Part shown: one piece after another, positions 17,567-26,103 of the stretch
Position numbering within the stretch: the stretch's first letter is position 1
Layout: every line of letters starts with the position of its first letter
Assembly (NCBI GenBank): GCA_047972425.1
Contig: JBKEAR010000027.1
Coordinates: forward strand, 7,134 to 71,133
Length of the DNA stretch: 64,000 nt
From: JBKEAR01 sp047972425
GTDB taxonomy: Bacteria > Pseudomonadota > Alphaproteobacteria > JBKEAR01
Reading direction: 5' to 3'
The notes under the pieces: generated by a model
Databases searched by the model: none
Told to the model about the DNA's origin: nothing
Seen by the model: the letters and a program-made list of their open reading frames with translations, nothing else
Made by a program: the position numbers and the translations under genes

Positions 17567-18568
17567 ATGAAACTCGACGATTTATTCGCAAATACAACTT
17601 ACCAAATGGCCAATGTAGCCAAAAAAACTATCACCGAGCGCAAAGCCTTAGCCACAGGGCGCATCATTGTGGGCGAGCTAGTTTTTAATAAAATAAAAGA
17701 AGGCTCCATGCCCAAAGGTGACCCCATCAGCTTAGCAGAAACCGCGGCTATTTTAGGGGCTAAAAAAACCGCCGATATTATCCCCTTATGCCATCCTTTG
17801 GGTTTAGACCATGTACGGGTATCCATAGTTGATGACGGCAATGAGGCTTTTCGGGTTTATTGTTTGGCAACAACTACCGCAAAAACTGGCGTAGAGATGG
17901 AAGCTTTAGCCGGTGTTTCAGCCGCCTTGTTGACTATTTGGGATTTATCAAAACCCGTTACGGCCGATTTACACATCGAAGATATTAAGCTTTTACAAAA
18001 AACTGGCGGTAAATCGGGTATATGGCGCACCAAACAGGATATCCCCCCAGCGATTAAAGATTATTTTGAAAGCGAAACAACCAATAACACCCCTTTAAAA
18101 GATTATACCGCTGCTGTTATAACCATGAGCACAAGGGCAAGCCAAGGAGTTTACGAAGATACTTCAGGCGCTTATTTAAAAAACCGATTATCAGAGTTGG
18201 GCTGTAACATCACCCATTACGAAATCATTGCCGATAATGCCGCACAGTTGAAACAAACATTAAGTGAGCAAAAACCCAATTTAATTTTAGTTACAGGCGG
18301 TACAGGCCTATGCCCCGATGATTGCACACCAGAAGTATTAACCGAAATTATGGATAAAAATGCCCCCGGTTTTGCTGAATATTTACGCCTACAAGGTAGC
18401 CAATTTACTTATAAATCTTGGTTAAGCCGGCAAAATGCGATTGTTAAAGGCAATAGTTTAATCATTGCCCTACCCGGCAGCTTAAAGGCGGTTAAAGAGA
18501 ATTTGGGTTTATTAGAACCTTTATTACCCCATGCGTTAAAAATGCTTAAAGGAGGTAACCATGATTAG
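17567..18568 (+). CDS. MoaC-MogA/MoaB fusion protein
   Basis: A 333-residue fusion. Residues 1-155 are MoaC, cyclic pyranopterin monophosphate synthase, with LCHP (74-77), KTGVEMEAL (106-114), the D126/K129 pair in WDLSKP and KTGGKSG (145-151). Residues about 178-333 are a MogA/MoaB-type molybdopterin adenylyltransferase with TGGTGLCPDDCTPE from 243 and LPGSLKAV near the end. The protein would therefore act at step two (making cPMP) and at adenylation of molybdopterin. The two domains are in one uninterrupted frame and no separate moaB or mogA is present. AGGAG precedes the start, which is 8 bases after moaA; the end overlaps moeA by 8 bases. Confidence 0.9.
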   Translation: MKLDDLFANTTYQMANVAKKTITERKALATGRIIVGELVFNKIKEGSMPKGDPISLAETAAILGAKKTADIIPLCHPLGLDHVRVSIVDDGNEAFRVYCLATTTAKTGVEMEALAGVSAALLTIWDLSKPVTADLHIEDIKLLQKTGGKSGIWRTKQDIPPAIKDYFESETTNNTPLKDYTAAVITMSTRASQGVYEDTSGAYLKNRLSELGCNITHYEIIADNAAQLKQTLSEQKPNLILVTGGTGLCPDDCTPEVLTEIMDKNAPGFAEYLRLQGSQFTYKSWLSRQNAIVKGNSLIIALPGSLKAVKENLGLLEPLLPHALKMLKGGNHD

Positions 18569-19754
18569 CTGGCTTGAAGCCCAAGAAATTATTAAAAATA
18601 ATATCAAAACAATGCCGATTATAACCAAAGCGACCCATGAGGTTTTGGGGGATATTTTAGCGCAAGATATTATTGCAACGGCCGATTTACCCCCCTTTAA
18701 TAACTCGGCGATGGATGGTTATGCGTTGAGAGCCGAATGGGTTAAAGATGCCAGCGCTGATCACCCAATTGCTTTAAATGTAAAAGGGCAAATATTGGCT
18801 GGCCATAATGATGGTTATACCGAAAATACAGCCATTGCCATTATGACCGGTGCCAAAGTGCCTGATTATTTTGATGCCGTTATCCCTGTTGAAATGGTTA
18901 CCCCCCAAGGTGAACAAATTATCATTCAAACAACCCGCAAAGTTGGCGAGAATATTCGCCCCCAAGGCAGCGACCTTTGCAAAGGCGATATTTTAATCAC
19001 TAAGGGTACCAAAATTAATGCTTATCATATTAGCTTAATGGGCGCCCAAGGGTTAAGTAATGTGCAAGTTTACCAAAAGCCCCGTATAGCTGTTATCATT
19101 ACGGGTGATGAAGTGGGTAAGGAAAATAACGATAGCAACCAAATTGCCGATGCCAATGGCCCATTTTTACAAGCGGCTATTCACCAAAATGGTGGTAATT
19201 TAGTTGGCCTATATCATTTAAGCGATAATGAGCAAAAATTTCATCAGCTTATTGCCACCCTCAAAGGCAATGTGGATTGTATTATCTCTACCGGTGCGGT
19301 ATCGGCCGGTGTTAAAGATTTTATCCCTAATGAAATTTTGGCCGAGGGCGGTAAAATCCATTTTCATAAAATATACCAACGCCCGGGCAAACCTTTGTTA
19401 TTTGCTGCACTTTCCGATGGTACTTATTGGTTTGGCTTGCCGGGTAATCCGGTTGCAGTGCAGGCTAGCTTTATATTCTCGGTGACCACATGGCTTAACG
19501 CGGCTTGTCAAACGTCTCCTTTAAAAACAGATAAAGCTATATTAACAGGTGAATATCATAAAAAAGCTGATTTTCAGATGTTTTTACGGGGCAATTGTTA
19601 TACAAATGACAAAGGCGAAACCCATGTGGATTTAGCCGCAGGACAAGCGAGTTATCAGCTTAAAAATTGGGGTAAGGTCAATTGCTGGGTAATAGCCACT
19701 GCTGGTAAAGAAGAATTTAAAACTGGTGATATTGTCGAAATTTTAAGGATATAA
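18561..19754 (+). CDS. moeA: Molybdopterin molybdenumtransferase MoeA
   Basis: Inserts molybdate into adenylylated molybdopterin to give active Moco. The 397-residue protein has the MoeA layout: domain I/II with PPFNNSAMDGYA near 45-56 and the MogA-like domain III with GDEVG near 185, STGAVSAGVKD near 250 (usually GGVSxGxxD; here GAVSAGVKD) and the GLPGNPVA block near 290. It overlaps moaCB by 8 bases and is followed 2 bases later by moaD, so translation is coupled. GGAGGTAACC is the ribosome-binding site. Confidence 0.94.
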   Translation: MISWLEAQEIIKNNIKTMPIITKATHEVLGDILAQDIIATADLPPFNNSAMDGYALRAEWVKDASADHPIALNVKGQILAGHNDGYTENTAIAIMTGAKVPDYFDAVIPVEMVTPQGEQIIIQTTRKVGENIRPQGSDLCKGDILITKGTKINAYHISLMGAQGLSNVQVYQKPRIAVIITGDEVGKENNDSNQIADANGPFLQAAIHQNGGNLVGLYHLSDNEQKFHQLIATLKGNVDCIISTGAVSAGVKDFIPNEILAEGGKIHFHKIYQRPGKPLLFAALSDGTYWFGLPGNPVAVQASFIFSVTTWLNAACQTSPLKTDKAILTGEYHKKADFQMFLRGNCYTNDKGETHVDLAAGQASYQLKNWGKVNCWVIATAGKEEFKTGDIVEILRI

Positions 19755-19756
19755 AA

Positions 19757-19999
19757 ATGACCAAAATTACACTCTCGCCTTTTGGGCATATGCGCGAATA
19801 TATTGCCGAAAAAATGGATATTCAGCTTGATAACCCAACTTCATTGGGTTTGCGCCAATATTTATCGGCTCAATTCCCCGATGCCCGTGCAATTATTGAT
19901 TTATGTGCATTTAGCGATGATAGCCGTATTTTTGCAGAAGAAGAAAAATTTAGCGATGGCGCACAAATATCCATATTACCCCCTGTTTGTGGTGGCTAA
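19757..19999 (+). CDS. moaD: Molybdopterin synthase sulfur carrier subunit MoaD
   Basis: An 80-residue ubiquitin-like protein ending in the required VCGG; its terminal glycine becomes a thiocarboxylate and gives sulfur to the dithiolene of molybdopterin within the MoaD-MoaE synthase. AAGGATATAAAA precedes the ATG. Adenylation of the C-terminal glycine needs a MoeB-type enzyme, which is not encoded in this window. Confidence 0.9.
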   Translation: MTKITLSPFGHMREYIAEKMDIQLDNPTSLGLRQYLSAQFPDARAIIDLCAFSDDSRIFAEEEKFSDGAQISILPPVCGG

Positions 20000-20001
20000 A
20001 A

Positions 20002-20454
20002 ATGAGCCGAATCAAAACCCTTATCTCCAATGATTTGGATATCGAAGATGCCATTAACTTTACAGCCGATGATAAACATGGGGCTGCAGCGAGTTTTATA
20101 GGTTATATTCGTAACCATAATGAAGGCCAAGCAGTAGATGGGCTTACTTACGATGTGCATGAGGCCTTGGCAATTAATATTTTTGAGCAAATGGCCAAAG
20201 AAGCCCAAGAGCGATGGGGTAAAGATTTAAAAATATATATTGCCCATGCCAATGGCTATCAGCCCATTGGGGGTATTGCGGTTGTTGTTATGGTGTCCTC
20301 TGCCCACCGAGCTGAAAGTTTACAAGCCTGTGCTTGGATTATTGAAGAAATTAAACATAAAGCCCCTGTTTGGAAAAAAGAAGCTTATATAAGCGGCAGC
20401 CAACAATGGACCAAAGGCCATAGCTTACGCCCGCGTATGACTGATGATAAATAA
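20002..20454 (+). CDS. moaE: Molybdopterin synthase catalytic subunit MoaE
   Basis: The large subunit of molybdopterin synthase; converts cyclic pyranopterin monophosphate to molybdopterin with sulfur from MoaD. It has 150 residues. Family segments present are GAAASFIGYIRNHNEG near residue 25, HRAESLQACAWIIEEIKHKAPVWKKE (given here only by its ends: HRAES near 105 and PVWKKE near 131), with the catalytic lysines in the latter. The start at 20002, 2 bases after the moaD stop, fits the MoaE N-terminus better than an earlier ATG within moaD. Last gene of the operon. Confidence 0.92.
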   Translation: MSRIKTLISNDLDIEDAINFTADDKHGAAASFIGYIRNHNEGQAVDGLTYDVHEALAINIFEQMAKEAQERWGKDLKIYIAHANGYQPIGGIAVVVMVSSAHRAESLQACAWIIEEIKHKAPVWKKEAYISGSQQWTKGHSLRPRMTDDK

Positions 20455-20541
20455 GCAGAAATTACCCATAAAAAAAACTTGCAATTCGCTGATTTAGCGT
20501 CTTTAATAATTGGGTTATGATTAAGGAGCTAAAAGCATAAA

Positions 20542-21030
20542 ATGCGTATATTTTTGAGTATATTTTCCCTATGGGGAATAATTTTACTTACAGGCTGTGG
20601 TTTTGAGCCCGCTAACGGAACGGCCGTGAGCCGTAGCCAAACAGGGGCTATTGTCCCCCCTATTACTTTGCCGCAACCGGGGACAAAAAGCGAATATCTC
20701 CTTAAAAATGAATTACAACGCCTGCTCCCAAGCGACCAAGGTAATTATCGCCTTGCATGGACATATAGCAACCAAATTACCGGAACTGACTTAAACTCAA
20801 ATAGTGATTACACAAGATATAATAACCGTTATATTCTTAATTGGCGTTTATATGATAGCCAAAATAATGTGGTGAAATCATCAATATCGCGCACCAATAT
20901 AGGTATTAACATTGCCAAAACCGGTTACCCGACAACGGCTGCACAGCAAGATGCCGACCGCGAAGCCGCCAAATTATTATCACAAGATGTTTATAACCAG
21001 TTACGCACCTATTTTAAGCAAAATAAGTAA
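20542..21030 (+). CDS. lptE: LPS-assembly lipoprotein LptE (putative)
   Basis: A 162-residue lipoprotein: a hydrophobic signal peptide ends in the lipobox LLTGC at residues 15-19, so the mature protein starts at C19. The body is short and beta-rich with no catalytic motif. LptE plugs the LptD barrel in the outer membrane during LPS export. LptE sequences diverge strongly; the assignment rests mainly on the lipobox, the size and the position directly before holA, the classical lptE-holA pair. leuS, often upstream, is absent here. AAGGAG precedes the start by 12 bases. Confidence 0.72.
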   Translation: MRIFLSIFSLWGIILLTGCGFEPANGTAVSRSQTGAIVPPITLPQPGTKSEYLLKNELQRLLPSDQGNYRLAWTYSNQITGTDLNSNSDYTRYNNRYILNWRLYDSQNNVVKSSISRTNIGINIAKTGYPTTAAQQDADREAAKLLSQDVYNQLRTYFKQNK

Positions 21031-21032
21031 TA

Positions 21033-22049
21033 ATGAAAATAACGAATAATCAGATAACAGCCAGTTTAAATAAACCCAACCCGGCTTTTATGGCATGGCT
21101 TGTTTATGGCCCCGATGAAGGCAAAGCCCGTGAGTATGGCCATAAATTAGCGCAATCGGTTTTACAGGGCGATAAAGACCCATTGCGTGTTGTTGATTTT
21201 TTAGGAAAAGATTTAAAGGACGAGCCTGCCAAATTTTTTGACGAGGCCAGTGCAATGTCCATGTTTGGCGGACGGCGTGTATTGCGTATTCGCGAGGCTA
21301 AAGATGAGCTTGCAACGATATTAGAAGATTACCTCAATACACCCAATGAGGATTGCTTGATTATTGCCGAAGCCGGCGATTTAAAACCGGCATCGAAATT
21401 GCGTAAATTATTCGAAAGCGCAAAAAATGCCGCCGCAATACCTTGTTATTTGGATGATGCCAAAGATATTGCCCAAATGGCACAAGAGATTATACGGAGC
21501 CATGGTTTAACGATTGAACGCAATGCCCAAACAGAGCTTTTATTGCGATTAGGTAGCGACCGCGCATTATCGCGCAGCGAAATAGAAAAAATTTGCCTTT
21601 ATAAAGGAGAAGGGCAAATTACCCTTGAGGATATTGAAACCTTATTGGGTGATAGTAGCCAAACCAGTATCAATGCCATTGTTATGGCAACCGCTAGTGG
21701 TAATATTAAAGAAATTGAGCAAGAAATGCAGCAATTATGGGGGGAGGCCGTACAACCTATTACTCTATTACGCTCGGTCACTAATCATTTTTATCGCCTA
21801 CAGCAAGCGGCTATCAACATGCAAAATGGACAATCGGCACAAGAGGCCGTGGCATCATTTAATCTATTTTTTAAAGTGAAACCCCTATTCATTGCCCAGT
21901 TACAATTATGGTCGCTCGGGCGTATTAGCACCGCATTAGAGCTTTTGGCCGAGGCCGAAAATCAATGTAAAATGTCGGGTAACTTATCTAAAACTGTTAC
22001 TCACCGTCTACTTATACGTTTAGCCTCGGCGGCAGCGCGCTCTCGTTAA
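21033..22049 (+). CDS. holA: DNA polymerase III delta subunit
   Basis: Clamp-loader delta subunit that opens the beta clamp. The 338-residue protein begins the AAA-like fold at AWLVYGPDEGKARE (about 22-35), followed by FFDEASAMSMFGGRRVLRI around 68-88, the family's beta-clamp-binding helix region, and the C-terminal collar domain. No functional Walker A is expected, and none is seen. It follows lptE by 2 bases, so the two are co-translated. Confidence 0.9.
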   Translation: MKITNNQITASLNKPNPAFMAWLVYGPDEGKAREYGHKLAQSVLQGDKDPLRVVDFLGKDLKDEPAKFFDEASAMSMFGGRRVLRIREAKDELATILEDYLNTPNEDCLIIAEAGDLKPASKLRKLFESAKNAAAIPCYLDDAKDIAQMAQEIIRSHGLTIERNAQTELLLRLGSDRALSRSEIEKICLYKGEGQITLEDIETLLGDSSQTSINAIVMATASGNIKEIEQEMQQLWGEAVQPITLLRSVTNHFYRLQQAAINMQNGQSAQEAVASFNLFFKVKPLFIAQLQLWSLGRISTALELLAEAENQCKMSGNLSKTVTHRLLIRLASAAARSR

Positions 22050-22070
22050 CAGACTAGTCTGTTTGCTTTT
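22048..22070 (+). terminator. Palindrome at the holA stop, possible terminator
   Basis: AACAGACTAGTCTGTT (22048-22063) is a perfect 16-bp palindrome starting in the stop codon of holA and followed by TGCTTTT. A 6-bp stem with CTAG loop plus a T-rich tail could end the lptE-holA transcript, though the stem is short. Confidence 0.4.
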
Positions 22071-22214
22071 AGGGGTGCTTATCTATCATTTTTACAATTA
22101 TTTTATATCAATGACCAGCTTCATAATTTAAACATTTTTGTCATAGATAATGTTTTATAAACCTTTTAGTAACCTTTTATGTGTATCTTTAAATCATATA
22201 TTTTAACTTGACCA

Positions 22215-22248
22215 CCCGAAGCGATTATTCCTATGCTTAAACTTCGGG
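22215..22248 (+). promoter_or_regulatory. Leader hairpin ahead of the bactofilin gene
   Basis: CCCGAAG (22215-22221) and CTTCGGG (22242-22248) are perfect inverted copies around an AT-rich 20-base loop, ending 9 bases before the ribosome-binding site AAGGAGG. It could shape translation of the bactofilin mRNA or be an operator. I see nothing else definite in the 222-base spacer. Confidence 0.35.
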
Positions 22249-22271
22249 CTAATTTTAAGGAGGTATAATCC

Positions 22272-22784
22272 ATGTTCGGACGTAACAACCAAAATGATAA
22301 TCTATTTTCGGATAAAAATGCCGAAACAGAAACCGATAACCAATCGGCTCAAGCTGAGGCTCCAAAGCCTTCTCCACAACAACCAGCAGCGCGCCCATTA
22401 AGCCGCTCGCCCATGCAGCAACGCCCCGATACACCTATGGGGGTACGCCCACCAGTAACCGAAAATAAAATTTTAACGGTTGGCCGCGACATTACACTTT
22501 CGGGTGAAATTAAACGTTGTGATCGTTTGGTGATTGAAGGTGAAGTTGATGCTTCATTAGAAGGTACACGGGTGATTGAAATTGCCCAAGCCGGTACATT
22601 TAATGGTGATACCGAGGTTGAAGAAGCCGATATTGCTGGTACATATACAGGTACATTAACCGCAAAGAAAAAACTGATTATTCGTAAAACAGGCCGTGTA
22701 ACAGGCAATATTCGCTATAAAGAAATTATTATCGAAGCTGGTGGTCAGTTGGGCGGCGATATTAGCTTTATGAATGATGATTAA
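22272..22784 (+). CDS. Bactofilin family protein
   Basis: A 170-residue cytoskeletal protein. A disordered tail rich in Q, A and P (about 1-70) precedes the bactofilin (DUF583) beta-helix core, about residues 72-165, recognisable by ILTVGRDITLSGEIKRCDRL, VIEGEVDASLEG and the repeating short glycine-turn strands. Bactofilins polymerise without nucleotide and scaffold cell-shape or stalk proteins; which process is served here is unknown. A strong AAGGAGG lies upstream. The small membrane protein that follows 20 bases later may be co-transcribed. Confidence 0.9.
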   Translation: MFGRNNQNDNLFSDKNAETETDNQSAQAEAPKPSPQQPAARPLSRSPMQQRPDTPMGVRPPVTENKILTVGRDITLSGEIKRCDRLVIEGEVDASLEGTRVIEIAQAGTFNGDTEVEEADIAGTYTGTLTAKKKLIIRKTGRVTGNIRYKEIIIEAGGQLGGDISFMNDD

Positions 22785-22804
22785 GGACTAAAGGTCACCG
22801 GATT

Positions 22805-23218
22805 ATGACACAAAAGGGCACCGGATTTCAGCTATCGAAAATCGCTGCCCTTTTGATTGTGATTATCACATTTCTTTGGGGTGCAGGCCTCACTTTTTTA
22901 TGGCTACAAATGCCCAACCAATATAGCCCCATTATCCAAACTCTTCCTAAAAAAATCAAAAATAGTAATCAGATGTTAAACGCAACAGAGTTTGCTTTTA
23001 TTAACCGATTTGGTATTCCGCAATATCGCCAAGTTTTAGGCCAAACCCATTTAATTCAGTATCGAAATCTCGATTGTGTTATGGCTATTTATCTTTCCCC
23101 CATGGCAGAAAGTAATAACTCAACAAAGGTCAGCAAAAAAATATCTTTTTTTAATCGCAAAGATTTAACCATTAATAATAGCTGCCTAAATGAATTTACA
23201 ACAGAAAACAGCCAATAA
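22805..23218 (+). CDS. Small membrane-anchored protein of unknown function
   Basis: I do not recognise this 137-residue protein. It has one N-terminal membrane segment (about residues 12-34, LSKIAALLIVIITFLWGAG) and a short, probably periplasmic domain with two cysteines (in LDCVM and NSCLN) that could form a disulfide. The segment FAFINRFGIPQYRQVLGQTH recalls the small lipoprotein-like SmpA/BamE pattern only vaguely. It lies 20 bases after the bactofilin gene and is convergent with phoH, 3 bases apart. In related genomes this side of phoH is normally ybeY. Confidence 0.6.
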   Translation: MTQKGTGFQLSKIAALLIVIITFLWGAGLTFLWLQMPNQYSPIIQTLPKKIKNSNQMLNATEFAFINRFGIPQYRQVLGQTHLIQYRNLDCVMAIYLSPMAESNNSTKVSKKISFFNRKDLTINNSCLNEFTTENSQ

Positions 23219-23221
23219 CCC

Positions 23222-24163
23222 CTACCAAGCCTTAAGAATACGCGCCACTAAATCATGGCGCACAATATCACTTTCATCAAATACCGTAACAGCCACCGAT
23301 TGAATATTATGGAGCTTTTGTGTGGCAATGCGTAAGCCGCTTTCGACTCCTTTGGGTAAGTCAACTTGCGATAAATCGCCTGTTACCGCCATATAAGAGC
23401 CCTCACCAAGGCGTGTTAAAAACATCTTCATTTGGCCTTCGGTGGTATTTTGAGCTTCGTCTAAAATAACAAATGCATTTTTAAGGCTACGCCCACGCAT
23501 AAAAGCTAAAGGGGCAATCTCTATTTCGCCCGATGCCATTTTGCGTTCAATAAAATCTTTGGGCAACATATCATGCATGGCATCATACAAGGGGCGCAAA
23601 TAAGGGTCGACCTTTTCTTGCATATCGCCGGGTAAAAACCCAAGCTTTTCACCAGCCTCTAAAGCAGGGCGCGAAAGGATAATGCGCTCCACCTCGCCAT
23701 CTAACATCGCCTCTATCGCCCGGGCAACAGCCAACCATGTTTTACCTGTACCCGCAGGGCCAACAGCAAAACAAAGCTCATTTTCTTTTAAATTTTGCAT
23801 AAATTGTGCCTGCATGGGTGTGCGGGGCGATATGGTCTTTTTTTTGGTACGAAAAACTAACCCCATATCGCTTTGAGGGCGTTGTTTTTGTAAAAACCGT
23901 AATGCCGTTGCAATTTCTTGCTTATCAATTGTTAAGCCGGCATCTTGCTGTTCCCAAAGTTGGCGTAAAACCGCCTGAACCTTCTTAACATCTACACCAT
24001 CGCCACAAATAGTAAGCTCGTTACCCCGATTGCGCATGGTGACATTTAACGCCTGCTCAATCAGAGAAAGATGCAAATTATTGGGCCCGTAAATCTCGGC
24101 TGCCCGAGCATTATCATCAAAGATAACTTCTTCGCAAATTTCATCTTTTTTGCTGTTCGACAT
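23222..24163 (-). CDS. PhoH-like ATPase (PhoL)
   Basis: A 313-residue PhoH-family P-loop ATPase of the short PhoL/YbeZ type: Walker A GPAGTGKTWLA near residue 139, Walker B FVILDEAQNTT near 232 and the GDLSQVDLP block near 258. YbeZ works with the rRNA endonuclease YbeY in 16S rRNA processing and ribosome quality control. It is 26 bases downstream of miaB, a conserved pairing. The usual next gene, ybeY, is missing. Confidence 0.93.
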   Translation of the reverse strand: MSNSKKDEICEEVIFDDNARAAEIYGPNNLHLSLIEQALNVTMRNRGNELTICGDGVDVKKVQAVLRQLWEQQDAGLTIDKQEIATALRFLQKQRPQSDMGLVFRTKKKTISPRTPMQAQFMQNLKENELCFAVGPAGTGKTWLAVARAIEAMLDGEVERIILSRPALEAGEKLGFLPGDMQEKVDPYLRPLYDAMHDMLPKDFIERKMASGEIEIAPLAFMRGRSLKNAFVILDEAQNTTEGQMKMFLTRLGEGSYMAVTGDLSQVDLPKGVESGLRIATQKLHNIQSVAVTVFDESDIVRHDLVARILKAW

Positions 24164-24189
24164 TTAAATTCCTCTATATAAATACCAAT

Positions 24190-25539
24190 CTATTCAATCA
24201 ATTCTCCCGCCATGGAGTTCGGTAAGGCTTGGGTGATTTTTACATTTTTAATTTGGCCGATTAAATCTTGCGCACCATAAATATGCACAGGTTGCGCATA
24301 TGGGCTACGCCCGATAATTTGGCCATCCTTACGCCCCTGATGAGAAAATAAAACCGGAAATTCCAAACCCACACAATTTTGGTTAAATTGCTCGGTTTGT
24401 TTGGTGAGCTCTGCTTGTAAAATTGCTAAGCGCTCGGCCTTTACATGTTCTTCGACCTGATTATCCATAATAGCCGCCGGTGTACCGGGGCGAGGAGAAT
24501 ATTTAAAACTATAGGCTTGGAAAAACTGAATATCTTTCACCAAATTCAGCGTATCTTCAAAATCCTTATCTGTTTCTCCCGGAAAACCAACAATAAAATC
24601 AGAAGAAAGGGCAATATCTGGGCGCAACCCACGCAATTTATCCACAATAAAGCGATAATCATCGGCCGTATGGCGGCGGTTCATCAATTTTAAAATACGG
24701 TTACTCCCTGCCTGAACCGGCAAATGCAAATATGGCATAAGCTTTTTTACATCCTTATGGGTTTGTAAAAGCTCATCGGTAACCTCCGCCGGATAACTTG
24801 TTGTATAGCGTATCCGCTCCAAACCATTAATATCGGCAAGTTCACGGATTAAGCGACCAAGTTCCCACTCATTACCATCCCAACTTTCGCCATGCCATGC
24901 ATTTACATTTTGCCCAAGAAGCGTAATCTCTTTTGCCCCGGCATTCACTAAAGCCAAAGCCTCATTCATAATTTTATTCACAGGGCGCGAATATTCGGCA
25001 CCCCTCGTATAAGGCACAACACAATAGGTACAAAATTTATCGCAACCTTCTTGGATAGATAAAAAAGCCGCCGAGTTTTGTACCCGTGCATCGGCATAAA
25101 CTTTTTCTGGTAAATGATCAAATTTATCATCATCGGTAAATTCTAACGATAATACACGCCCTGCCTCAGAAAGCGAATTGAGCATCTGGGGTAAATTTTG
25201 ATACGATTGCGGACCAAAAACCAAATCAACCGCTGGTGCGCGTTTAATAATCTCATCGCCTTGGGCTTGGGCAACACAGCCCGCAACACCAATAATCATA
25301 TCGCTATTCATTTGTTTGCGGCGCTCACGTATCAGCCGAAGCCGACCAATTTCCGAAAAGACTTTTTCAGCTGCTTTTTCGCGGATATGACATGTATTTA
25401 AAATAACTAAAGAGGCATCTTCGGCTGCCTGAACCTCTTTATAACCTTCTTCTTGTAAAATTTCGTTCATCCGGCTGCTATCATAAACATTCATTTGGCA
25501 GCCATAAGTAATAATATGAAAAGTTTTTTGTGGATTCAT
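24190..25539 (-). CDS. miaB: tRNA-2-methylthio-N6-dimethylallyladenosine synthase
   Basis: Radical SAM methylthiotransferase that adds the 2-methylthio group to i6A37 of tRNAs reading UNN codons. Its 449 residues show the UPF0004 N-terminal domain (ITYGCQMNVYDS near 9-20, with further cysteines in NTCHIREKA and GVAGCVAQ forming the auxiliary cluster), the radical SAM motif CDKFCTYC near 165-172 and a C-terminal TRAM domain. It is 24 bases downstream of fur on the same strand. Confidence 0.95.
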   Translation of the reverse strand: MNPQKTFHIITYGCQMNVYDSSRMNEILQEEGYKEVQAAEDASLVILNTCHIREKAAEKVFSEIGRLRLIRERRKQMNSDMIIGVAGCVAQAQGDEIIKRAPAVDLVFGPQSYQNLPQMLNSLSEAGRVLSLEFTDDDKFDHLPEKVYADARVQNSAAFLSIQEGCDKFCTYCVVPYTRGAEYSRPVNKIMNEALALVNAGAKEITLLGQNVNAWHGESWDGNEWELGRLIRELADINGLERIRYTTSYPAEVTDELLQTHKDVKKLMPYLHLPVQAGSNRILKLMNRRHTADDYRFIVDKLRGLRPDIALSSDFIVGFPGETDKDFEDTLNLVKDIQFFQAYSFKYSPRPGTPAAIMDNQVEEHVKAERLAILQAELTKQTEQFNQNCVGLEFPVLFSHQGRKDGQIIGRSPYAQPVHIYGAQDLIGQIKNVKITQALPNSMAGELIE

Positions 25540-25563
25540 ATGGTTTGATTTCTTTTTAAATTT

Positions 25564-25986
25564 TTAGTTTGATTTTTTGGGGCGTGCATATAATTCTAAA
25601 CGCGCACCTTCGAGTGTCATATTATATTTTTCGGCAATGCGCTTTTGAATCAAGCCAATTTCTTCGGAATGAAACTCGATGACCTCACCTGTATCTAAAT
25701 TGATTAGATGGTCATGATGGCCATGGGCAATCGGCTCTAAACGTGAGCGACCCTCGCCAAAGTCATGGCGTAAAATAATGCCTTCTTGCTCGAATAAACG
25801 AACAGTCCGATAAATAGTTGCGATGGAAACACGGCTATCATATTGTGAAGCTCGGCGATAAACTTCTTCAACATCTGGGTGGTCTTCGGATTCAGAAAGA
25901 ACCCGAGCGATAAGACGTCGCTGCCAGGTCATTTTAAGACCCCGCTCTAAGCATTTTTGTTCTATCCAAGATAGGTTTTCATTCAT
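25564..25986 (-). CDS. fur: Fur-family iron-responsive repressor
   Basis: A 140-residue Fur family regulator: an N-terminal winged helix (about 15-80, with VSIATIYRTVRLFEQEGI as recognition region), then a dimerisation/metal domain with HGHHDHLI near 87-94, the usual histidine cluster. No CxxC structural zinc motif is visible. In alphaproteobacteria Fur homologues can act as Mur (manganese) or Irr-like (heme) regulators, so the true ligand is uncertain. A Fur-box-like site is present upstream of feoAB at 39754-39768. Confidence 0.9.
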   Translation of the reverse strand: MNENLSWIEQKCLERGLKMTWQRRLIARVLSESEDHPDVEEVYRRASQYDSRVSIATIYRTVRLFEQEGIILRHDFGEGRSRLEPIAHGHHDHLINLDTGEVIEFHSEEIGLIQKRIAEKYNMTLEGARLELYARPKKSN

Positions 25987-26103
25987 TACATCACTCGATC
26001 TATATTATTATTTACTATCTATATTATCTGAAAATCAAGAAAATACCATGAAAAAAACGTTAATCTTGTATTCACAATCGTAAATGATGCTGTAGTATAT
26101 ATA

